Positions 6,862-12,220 of a DNA stretch of 12,220 bases are shown here, piece after piece; position 1 is the first letter of the stretch; each line of letters starts with the position of its first letter. The stretch is from Deltaproteobacteria bacterium (lineage in GTDB: Bacteria > Desulfobacterota > Anaeroferrophillalia > Anaeroferrophillales > Tharpellaceae): positions 1-12,220 of the forward strand of contig JAUVDU010000012.1 of the NCBI GenBank assembly GCA_030595135.1. The letters are read 5' to 3'. The position numbers were made by a program, and so were the translations under genes. The notes beneath the pieces are model-generated. The model made no database searches, was not told where the DNA came from, and saw only the letters and a program-made list of their open reading frames with translations.

Positions 6862-6919
6862 ATATACTGTTTGTGATCTGTTTAGTGCTTTCTCATGCAC
6901 AGACCCTCAGGCAGTATAT
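6862..6919 (-). promoter_or_regulatory. Possible promoter/operator for the disordered-protein gene
   Basis: On the minus strand TATACT (complement of 6913-6918) is a reasonable -10 box, but the -35 box 17 bp upstream is weak. The same element is half of an inverted repeat, ATATACTG (6862-6869) with CAGTATAT (6912-6919), separated by 42 bp. No terminator hairpin was found between msbA and this gene, so readthrough from the lpx operon is also possible. Confidence 0.3.
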
Positions 6920-7004
6920 TCAGCTTATTCTCTAAGCGATAACATATAAGGGCGGAAAAAGCAAATAATCGGCAAGGGTGAGAGAATTTGGAGGCCGCAG
7001 GTCA

Positions 7005-8729
7005 CTAATTGTCTTCTTTAAATTGCAGGTTGTAAAGGTTAGCGTACTCGCCTTCCCTTTCAAGTAACTCCTGGTGACTGCCAATCTCGACGATGCGGCC
7101 ATCGGCCATGGCAACAATACGGTCAGCGTGGGTGATGGTTGAGAGGCGATGAGCGATCACCAGAGTGGTGCGATCTTCCATCAAAAAGTTAATCGCATCT
7201 TGAACCTCGCGTTCAGATTCCGTATCCAGGGATGATGTCGCTTCATCAAGGATCAGGATGGGCGCATTTTTGAGCAAAGCCCGGGCAATCGAGAGACGTT
7301 GTTGCTGGCCGCCGGAGAGTTTGACTCCGTTTTCACCGACGATGGTATCGTAAGCCAGTGGTAGTTTACTGATAAATTCGTGCGCATTTGCCGATTTTGC
7401 TGCGGCAATAAGTTCTTCGTCGTTGACGTCTGCGCGACCGTAAGTGATATTATTACGCACGGTGTCATTAAAAAGAATTGTCTGTTGTGAGACGATGGCT
7501 ATTTGTTGGCGAAGAGAGGCTTGAGTGAGCTCCCGAATATCATGGCCGTCGATGCTTATTTTCCCGCTCTTTACATCATAAAAACGAGGTAGAAGGTTGA
7601 CCAGTGTCGTTTTGCCGCTGCCGCTGCGACCGACAATGGCAACGGTTTCACCTTTTTTAATGATGAGGGAGACGTTGTCTAAAACTTTTTCTTCCTCATA
7701 GCTGAAATCAATTTCATTAAAGCATATTGTTTCATGAAAAGGAGGGAGGTCGATAGGGTTAGGGGCATCTTTTATTTCAGGTTCCGTATCTAGGAGTTCA
7801 AAGACCCGGGTGCCGGCGGCCAAGGCTTCCTGAACCTGATTGTTGCTCCGGTTGAGGCTGCGAATCGGGCCGTAAAGCATAAAGAGAGCAGTCATGAAAG
7901 AGAAGAAACTGCCCGGTGTTGAGTGACCACTGATAACCTGAGTGCCGCCATACCAGATGACGGCCGCAGCGGCCAGGCCGCCAAAGCATTCCGAAATCGG
8001 AGCCGTCAGCGATTTTACTTTAAGGCGTTTGATCATCAGACGGAAAAGTTTTTCATTGATGCGGTAAAATTCGCTGCGGTTATAAGCTTCCATGGTGAAA
8101 GCCTTGATAATCCGGATACCGGTAAAGCTCTCTTGCAAAAAGGCGGTAAGTTCAGCAACCTGAGATTGGCCTTTTTTACTGAAGCGACGTAGTTTACGGC
8201 TATATTTGATGATTGGAAAAAAGAGTAGTGGAAGAATCACGAGAGCGATGATGGCGAGCTGGCAATCGCGATAGAAGAGTACCCCGATAAGGCCTAAAGC
8301 GGTAAAAATCTGTTTCAAGAGGCCGGCGATTACACTAGAGACCGAGCGTTGGATCATGGCAATATCATAGATCACGCGAGAGGTTAAAACCCCACTGGGG
8401 ATTGCCGTGAAAAATGAGAGTGAGAGGCTCTGGATATGGTAGTAGACCTCTTCTCTGATATTGGCCACAATTCGGTTGCCGACAAAGCCGATGAAATATG
8501 ATTGCATGTAGTTGGCCACCCCTTTAACAATAAAAATGGCAACTAGACCAAGAGGCAGGAGTTTGAGCATCGCGGCATCTTGTTTGAGGAAAATATCATC
8601 TAGGGCAGGTTTGACCAGAAAGGCGATAGCCGAAGTCAGCAGAGAGAAGATGATCATGAAAAAGATCGATATTAAGAGCTGCGGCCAGAGAGGCTTGGCG
8701 TACTCCAGTAAACGACGGTAATTATTCAT
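7005..8729 (-). CDS. msbA: Lipid A export ABC transporter MsbA
   Basis: This 574-residue half-transporter fuses a six-helix membrane domain (about 1-310) to an ABC ATPase (about 335-574). It works as a homodimer that flips core-lipid A to the outer leaflet of the inner membrane. Nucleotide-binding motifs are complete: Walker A GRSGSGKT (367-374), Q-loop Q415 (VSQQ), signature LSGGQQQ (471-477), Walker B ILILDE (491-496), D-loop SSLD, and switch H527 (IAHRLS). The length fits MsbA of 570-600 residues. The ATG overlaps the end of lpxB by 8 bp (ATGAATAA), with GAGGG (complement of 8733-8737) close upstream. Placement directly after lpxB supports lipid A as the cargo over a drug or peptide exporter, since sequence alone separates these families poorly. 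Confidence 0.93.
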   Translation of the reverse strand: MNNYRRLLEYAKPLWPQLLISIFFMIIFSLLTSAIAFLVKPALDDIFLKQDAAMLKLLPLGLVAIFIVKGVANYMQSYFIGFVGNRIVANIREEVYYHIQSLSLSFFTAIPSGVLTSRVIYDIAMIQRSVSSVIAGLLKQIFTALGLIGVLFYRDCQLAIIALVILPLLFFPIIKYSRKLRRFSKKGQSQVAELTAFLQESFTGIRIIKAFTMEAYNRSEFYRINEKLFRLMIKRLKVKSLTAPISECFGGLAAAAVIWYGGTQVISGHSTPGSFFSFMTALFMLYGPIRSLNRSNNQVQEALAAGTRVFELLDTEPEIKDAPNPIDLPPFHETICFNEIDFSYEEEKVLDNVSLIIKKGETVAIVGRSGSGKTTLVNLLPRFYDVKSGKISIDGHDIRELTQASLRQQIAIVSQQTILFNDTVRNNITYGRADVNDEELIAAAKSANAHEFISKLPLAYDTIVGENGVKLSGGQQQRLSIARALLKNAPILILDEATSSLDTESEREVQDAINFLMEDRTTLVIAHRLSTITHADRIVAMADGRIVEIGSHQELLEREGEYANLYNLQFKEDN

Positions 8730-9852
8730 TTTCCCTCAATACACTTATTATGGCATCAGCGGCCCGCTGAGGTGCGCCGGCCTTTCCCAGCTTTTTTTTG
8801 AGGTTTTTGAGTTCCTGTCTGACCTTACGATAATTTTCAGAGTTGTCTAAGATGGTTCTCATTTTGGTTGTGATCTTTTCCGGAAGTGCATCATCCTGAA
8901 TTAGTTCCGGGACAATCTCCTTTTCGGCAATCAGGTTTACGAGGCTGATGTGGGGGACTGAGATTAATCTTTTTCCGAGTTGATAAGAGAGCTGGTTGAC
9001 GTGATAGATAACCACCATTGGGACTTCGGCTAACGCGGTTTCAAGGGTTGCCGTACCCGATGTGACCAGGGCAAAAGAGACCTTTTGCAGGGCCTGTGAA
9101 AGAGGTTGGCGGAGCAAGGTGATCTTGTCGTTCAGGATGGCCGGTATCATCTTTTTGACGAATTCGATATCGATTGATGGGGCCACCGGAATCAGGAAAC
9201 GGGTGCTCGGCTTTTCTCTTGTATAGAGTCGGGCCGCTGTCAGCATGAGTGGCAACAGGCGCTTTATTTCACCGCTGCGGCTGCCGGGAATCAGGGCAAC
9301 ATAAGGTCTTTCACTGCGGGGTTTGCAGTGAAAAGATTTGAACTCGTCCAGTAGCGGATGACCAACATATTCGACCGCAACCCCGTGACGGCGATAAAAT
9401 TCCTCTTCAAAGGGTAGGATAACCAAGATCTTTTCTACCAGTTTATTGATACTTTTGACTCGTCCCTGGCGCCAGGCCCAGACTTGGGGACTGATGTAGT
9501 AAACAATTGGAATCTTGAGCCTACGGGCGTAGGGAGCAACCAGATGGAGATTGAAATCGGGGAAATCAATTAGAACCAGCAGGTCAGGTTGAGATTCTCG
9601 GAGATGTTTGCGGATGGCTCTACAACCGGCCAGAATATCCGGCAGGCGGCTGATAACTTCGGTGATGCCGACCACGGCCAAACGGGCCGAAGGGAAAATT
9701 AACTCAACCCCGTTTTCCTCCATCTTTTGCCCACCGATACCGGAAAGCCTGATCTGCGGCAGTTGTCGGCGCAGGGCTGCGGCCAGGTTGGCCCCGTGGA
9801 AATCACCTGAATCTTCGCCGGCGACAATAACTATGTGAGGTTCAGAGTTCAA
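8722..9852 (-). CDS. lpxB: Lipid-A-disaccharide synthase LpxB
   Basis: LpxB (GT19) condenses UDP-2,3-diacylglucosamine with lipid X to form the beta-1,6 disaccharide of lipid A at the inner face of the cytoplasmic membrane. The 376 residues match the usual 370-390. Family blocks seen are IVAGEDSGDFHGA (9-21), LIDFPDFNLHL (94-104, with D99 at the conserved Asp position), YYISPQVWAW (118-127), VGHPLLDE (163-170), LIPGSRSGEIKRLLP (187-201) and SGTATLETAL in the UDP-binding half. The start is odd: the only fitting codon is TTG (complement of 9850-9852), with no Shine-Dalgarno sequence and an in-frame TAA two codons upstream. No ATG or GTG lies between it and the first beta strand. It overlaps msbA by 8 bp downstream and follows the oxidoreductase after 37 bp. 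Confidence 0.94.
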   Translation of the reverse strand: MNSEPHIVIVAGEDSGDFHGANLAAALRRQLPQIRLSGIGGQKMEENGVELIFPSARLAVVGITEVISRLPDILAGCRAIRKHLRESQPDLLVLIDFPDFNLHLVAPYARRLKIPIVYYISPQVWAWRQGRVKSINKLVEKILVILPFEEEFYRRHGVAVEYVGHPLLDEFKSFHCKPRSERPYVALIPGSRSGEIKRLLPLMLTAARLYTREKPSTRFLIPVAPSIDIEFVKKMIPAILNDKITLLRQPLSQALQKVSFALVTSGTATLETALAEVPMVVIYHVNQLSYQLGKRLISVPHISLVNLIAEKEIVPELIQDDALPEKITTKMRTILDNSENYRKVRQELKNLKKKLGKAGAPQRAADAIISVLRENE

Positions 9853-9881
9853 TGTTTACAGTTCACAGTTCAGGGTTAACC
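9840..9881. repeat. Degenerate 21-bp tandem duplication spanning the lpxB start
   Basis: GTTCAGAGTTCA (9840-9851) and GTTCACAGTTCA (9861-9872) differ at one base and lie exactly 21 bp apart. The following 9 bp of each unit (ATGTTTACA and GGGTTAACC) are only partly alike. The first copy lies within the first codons of lpxB and the second lies in the 37-bp gap before it. Confidence 0.6.
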
Positions 9882-9889
9882 CCATAACT

Positions 9890-10870
9890 TTAGACATCCT
9901 TCCAAGTATGTTGTTGTTCCTGAATCTTCTCTTTAATCTGGATTGCAGTTGCTAGAGCCAAAAGACCTTCGTCGCCGCTGATGATCGGTTTTCGGCGGTG
10001 GCGGACGGCATCAATAAAGTCCTCTATTTCAAGTAACAGGTTATCACTTTTCGGAAAAGTCAGCTCTTTGGTTGTGATCTTGGGCAGTGGTTCAAGATAA
10101 GAGCCTTCTTCGCGCTTGCAAACGGTGGCCGAAAAATTGCCGAAGTCGAGAGAAAAATAGCTGTCCGGCTGAAAAATCCTGATCCTGCGTTCAGGGTTCA
10201 AGGAGACCCGGCTTGCGGTCAGGTTGGCGACTGCGCCACTTTCAAAATGAAGACGCACATTGGCAATATCGGTTTGTGATGATATCACCGGAACCCCAAC
10301 CGCATCGATGCTGGTGATCGGACTGCGGATTATCTCATGAATCAAGTCGAGGTCGTGGATCATGAGGTCGAGGATGACATCAATATCAACACTGCGGAAA
10401 CTGAAAGGGGAGAGCCTGTGGACTTCGATAAAACGTGGATTATGCAAAAATTTACGGGTTTTAGTGAAGGCCGGATTAAAACGCTCCAAGAGTCCGACCT
10501 GAAGAATACATTTATGCTCCTGAGCCAGTTTAATCAGAGTTTCGGCTTCTGCTTCGGTTGTTGTAATCGGTTTTTCAACCAAGATATCAAGGCCTTGAAG
10601 CAGAGCCTTTTGCGCTAGTTCAAAATGGGCCGAAGTCGGGGCGGAAATGGAGACCACATGACATTGTGAAAGCAATTCGTCAAGATCGTCAAAGGCTGGA
10701 ACCGAGAGTTTTTTGGCGATTTCCAGAGCCCGGTTGCGGTCAAGGTCGTAGACCCCAATTAGTTCGACATGGTCAAGCTGAGCATATTTGTCGGCATGAT
10801 AGGCTCCGAGATGACCAACTCCGATGACTCCTGCCTTGATAGTTTTCAGGTTTTCTATTTTCTTCGACAT
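9890..10870 (-). CDS. Gfo/Idh/MocA-family NAD(P)-dependent oxidoreductase (GnnA-like by context)
   Basis: The 326-residue protein has an N-terminal Rossmann domain with GVIGVGHLGAYHA (G17, G19, G22) and the acidic GVYDLD strand end, the family EKP motif at 99-101 (ILVEKPITT), and a C-terminal dimerisation/catalytic domain with DLMIHDLDLIHEI (D-x-x-I-H-D type, holding the putative catalytic His). The family oxidises or reduces sugars, often nucleotide sugars. In Acidithiobacillus ferrooxidans an oxidoreductase of this family, GnnA, is encoded between lpxA and lpxB and oxidises the 3-OH of UDP-GlcNAc, after which GnnB aminates it. The position here is the same, but no GnnB is in the window, so GnnA function is inference. 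The ATG overlaps the 3' end of lpxA by 16 bp with a GGGG-containing site upstream, implying tight co-expression. Confidence 0.88.
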   Translation of the reverse strand: MSKKIENLKTIKAGVIGVGHLGAYHADKYAQLDHVELIGVYDLDRNRALEIAKKLSVPAFDDLDELLSQCHVVSISAPTSAHFELAQKALLQGLDILVEKPITTTEAEAETLIKLAQEHKCILQVGLLERFNPAFTKTRKFLHNPRFIEVHRLSPFSFRSVDIDVILDLMIHDLDLIHEIIRSPITSIDAVGVPVISSQTDIANVRLHFESGAVANLTASRVSLNPERRIRIFQPDSYFSLDFGNFSATVCKREEGSYLEPLPKITTKELTFPKSDNLLLEIEDFIDAVRHRRKPIISGDEGLLALATAIQIKEKIQEQQHTWKDV

Positions 10871-11640
10871 ACGCCCCGTTTCGACTGTTTAATAAAATTA
10901 ATCATATGAACGACCTCAGGAATATTTTCGACCTCATTTTCAACCCTCTCAATCGCTTTGACCAGTGAAAGTCCGGTTGTGCGAAAGATGATGCGAAAGG
11001 CCTGGTTAATAGTTCTTATGGTCTCTTTGCTGAAATTATGTCGCTTTAGGCCTTCGCTGTTAAGGCCGTAGAGTTTGGTATGGTTGCCGTTGGCCAGGAC
11101 ATAGGGCGGGATATCCTGGGAAACGCCGGAAGCCCCGCCAATGAAGGAGTAGGCCCCGATTCGGCAAAATTGATGAACGGCACTCAAACCCCCGATAATC
11201 GCGTGATCTCCAACCTCGCTGTGTCCACCAAACGTGGCCCCATTTGAGAGGATGATATGGTTACCAAATTGACAGTCGTGAGCGATATGGGAGTAGGCCA
11301 TAATAAAGTTGTGTGAGCCGATGCTCGTACAACCTCCGCCATGCGCGGTTCCACGACTGATGGTCGCATATTCTCTGACCACGGTGTGGTCGCCGATGAT
11401 TAGTTCCGACTTGCCTTCCTGGTGTTTGAGATCCTGTGGATCAGTTCCGACCAGGGCATAAGGGTAGACGCGGCAAGATGAACCAATAGTGGTTTTGCCC
11501 TTGACTGTGGCATGATGGTCAATAATCGTGCCGCCGCCAATTCGGACTTCGCCTTCAATAACGGCATATGCTCCGATAGTTACATCATCAGCGATGACAG
11601 CCTGATCGGATAGTATCGCTGTTGGATGGATTGTCGACAT
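10855..11640 (-). CDS. lpxA: Acyl-ACP:UDP-N-acetylglucosamine O-acyltransferase LpxA
   Basis: LpxA performs the first step of lipid A synthesis, moving a 3-hydroxyacyl chain from ACP to position 3 of UDP-GlcNAc (or to the amine of its 3-amino analogue). The 261 residues form a left-handed beta helix of hexapeptide repeats (about 1-180), followed by a helical C-terminal domain (GLKRHNFSKETIRTINQAFR onward). The E. coli active-site positions are recognisable: H118, catalytic H121 (SHIAHD), H140 (GGHSEV), H156-Q157 (AVHQF). G169 (FIGGASG) lines up with E. coli G173 of the acyl-length ruler. AGGAA (complement of 11647-11651), inside the end of fabZ, precedes the ATG by 6 nt. There is 1 bp between the fabZ stop and this start. 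Confidence 0.97.
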   Translation of the reverse strand: MSTIHPTAILSDQAVIADDVTIGAYAVIEGEVRIGGGTIIDHHATVKGKTTIGSSCRVYPYALVGTDPQDLKHQEGKSELIIGDHTVVREYATISRGTAHGGGCTSIGSHNFIMAYSHIAHDCQFGNHIILSNGATFGGHSEVGDHAIIGGLSAVHQFCRIGAYSFIGGASGVSQDIPPYVLANGNHTKLYGLNSEGLKRHNFSKETIRTINQAFRIIFRTTGLSLVKAIERVENEVENIPEVVHMINFIKQSKRGVCRRK

Positions 11641-11641
11641 T

Positions 11642-12094
11642 TTAGTTTCCTACACTGGCCATCATTTCCGCTTCACAGACCAGAGTCCCATCGACTTCAG
11701 CCCGGCCTCCAAATTTCCAGATATTGCGGCGTTGATTGATCAACTTCATGGTCATAATTAAGGTGTCACCCGGTTGTACCGGTTTCCGGAAGCGGGCTTT
11801 ATCAATACTCATAAAAAATATTTTGGTATCAGGATCTTCAGCCACTTTCAGGTTCAATGACTCTAAAGCAAAAATACCGCCGGTCTGGGCCAGGGCTTCG
11901 ATAATTAAAACTCCCGGCATGACCGGATACGAAGGGAAATGACCAGCGAAAAAAGGTTCATTGATAGTGACATTTTTGCAACCGACGATACCGCTTCCCG
12001 GGGTTAACTCAAGGATCTTATCAACCAGGAGAAAGGGGTAGCGATGCGGCAAGTAGCGCATTATCTGCTGGATATCCATTATTGGTGACGGCAT
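11642..12094 (-). CDS. fabZ: 3-hydroxyacyl-[acyl-carrier-protein] dehydratase FabZ
   Basis: FabZ dehydrates 3-hydroxyacyl-ACP to trans-2-enoyl-ACP in fatty acid elongation, competing with LpxA and LpxD for 3-hydroxyacyl-ACP. The 150-residue hotdog-fold protein contains LPHRYPFLLVDKI (15-27), the catalytic His-Glu pair H52 (AGHFPSYPVMPG) and E66 (IIEALAQ), and the C-terminal WKFGGRAEVDG strand. The ATG at 12094 has AGGAT (complement of about 12101-12105) 6 nt upstream and is preferred. The alternative Met6 (complement of 12077-12079) has no ribosome site and would be a slightly shorter but also plausible protein. It precedes lpxA by 1 bp, the usual order in lipid A clusters. lpxD would be expected upstream, beyond the window edge. 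Confidence 0.96.
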   Translation of the reverse strand: MPSPIMDIQQIMRYLPHRYPFLLVDKILELTPGSGIVGCKNVTINEPFFAGHFPSYPVMPGVLIIEALAQTGGIFALESLNLKVAEDPDTKIFFMSIDKARFRKPVQPGDTLIMTMKLINQRRNIWKFGGRAEVDGTLVCEAEMMASVGN

Positions 12095-12136
12095 GCTCTA
12101 TCCTGTTATTTATCTTTTTTGTAACTATTCAGCTAA

Positions 12137-12205
12137 TCCGTAAATTCAGGGGACACAATCCCGATTTCCTTCGGAGAATCAGGTTATGTCCCCTGAATTT
12201 ACGGA
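12137..12205. repeat. 69-nt palindromic element (REP/MITE-like) upstream of fabZ
   Basis: The outer arms TCCGTAAATTCAGGGGACA (12137-12155) and their exact inverse (12187-12205) form a perfect 19-bp stem. Inside, AA-CC-GATT-TCC segments also pair imperfectly with GGA-AATC-GG-TT, ending in a small loop near 12170, so the whole element can fold into one long hairpin. There is no coding capacity. The TTCAGGGGACA-type arm resembles ends I recall of REP-like elements linked to IS200-type transposases, which is recall rather than a search. It lies 43 bp upstream of the fabZ start, apparently within the operon leader or an intergenic gap. Confidence 0.85.
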
Positions 12206-12220
12206 AATCTATCAATATTC

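Noticed and set aside
9873..9882. Perfect 10-bp palindrome GGGTTAACCC upstream of lpxB
   Set aside because: It is short and part of the degenerate 21-bp duplication, and there is no T run or other sign of a terminator or operator.
10337..10618. Plus-strand open frame of 93 codons within the oxidoreductase gene
   Set aside because: It is antisense to a clearly recognised enzyme in a conserved operon and has no family features.
12001..12010. Second GGGGTTAAC-like stretch inside fabZ resembling the lpxB leader
   Set aside because: It lies within conserved fabZ coding sequence (the TPGSG region) and the match is too short to mean a shared element.

Overview
This window comes from a Gram-negative bacterium. 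It carries most of a lipid A biosynthesis and export operon (fabZ-lpxA-oxidoreductase-lpxB-msbA). The base composition looks moderate. The combination of a membrane pyrophosphatase, a yebC-ruvC-ruvA-ruvB block, and a Gfo/Idh/MocA oxidoreductase inside the lpx cluster resembles what I recall from Desulfobacterota (former Deltaproteobacteria, Geobacter/Desulfuromonas-like). That taxonomic placement is inference from gene content, not a search result.

Layout, left half (+ strand): the C-terminal part of an ion-pumping pyrophosphatase (hppA, cut by the window edge) ends in a strong terminator. Next is a tight yebC-ruvC-ruvA-ruvB run; the ruv genes overlap by 4 and 8 bp and encode the Holliday-junction resolvase and branch-migration motor. 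After ruvB come three singly spaced genes that fit a surface or biofilm theme: a CsgD-like LuxR-type regulator with a degenerate receiver domain, a single-domain PilZ (cyclic-di-GMP receptor) protein, and a UDP-glucuronate 4-epimerase that would make UDP-galacturonate for surface polysaccharide. The PilZ gene and the epimerase are separated by a clear terminator.

Layout, right half (- strand): reading from the right edge, fabZ, lpxA, a Gfo/Idh/MocA oxidoreductase, lpxB and msbA form a compact operon (1-bp gap, 16-bp overlap, 37-bp gap, 8-bp overlap). It links 3-hydroxyacyl-ACP dehydration, the first and the disaccharide-forming steps of lipid A synthesis, and flipping of core-lipid A across the inner membrane. 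The oxidoreductase sits where GnnA is known in some bacteria (conversion of UDP-GlcNAc towards its 3-amino form), but no GnnB aminotransferase is present here. Downstream of msbA is a gene for an acidic, Gln/Glu/Pro/Thr-rich protein of unknown function, predicted to be disordered. It converges on the epimerase at a shared bidirectional terminator.

Noncoding structure: an imperfect palindrome of the CTCTGCGTCTCTGCGGGA type lies after the epimerase. A near-perfect 69-nt palindrome with 19-bp outer arms lies upstream of fabZ. A 21-bp degenerate tandem duplication covers the lpxB start, which is a TTG with no visible Shine-Dalgarno sequence. No tRNA, rRNA, CRISPR array or intact transposase gene was seen. 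Most of the window is ordinary core genome. The points most worth checking are the lpx-cluster oxidoreductase, the lpxB start, the palindromic elements, and the regulator-PilZ-epimerase neighbourhood.
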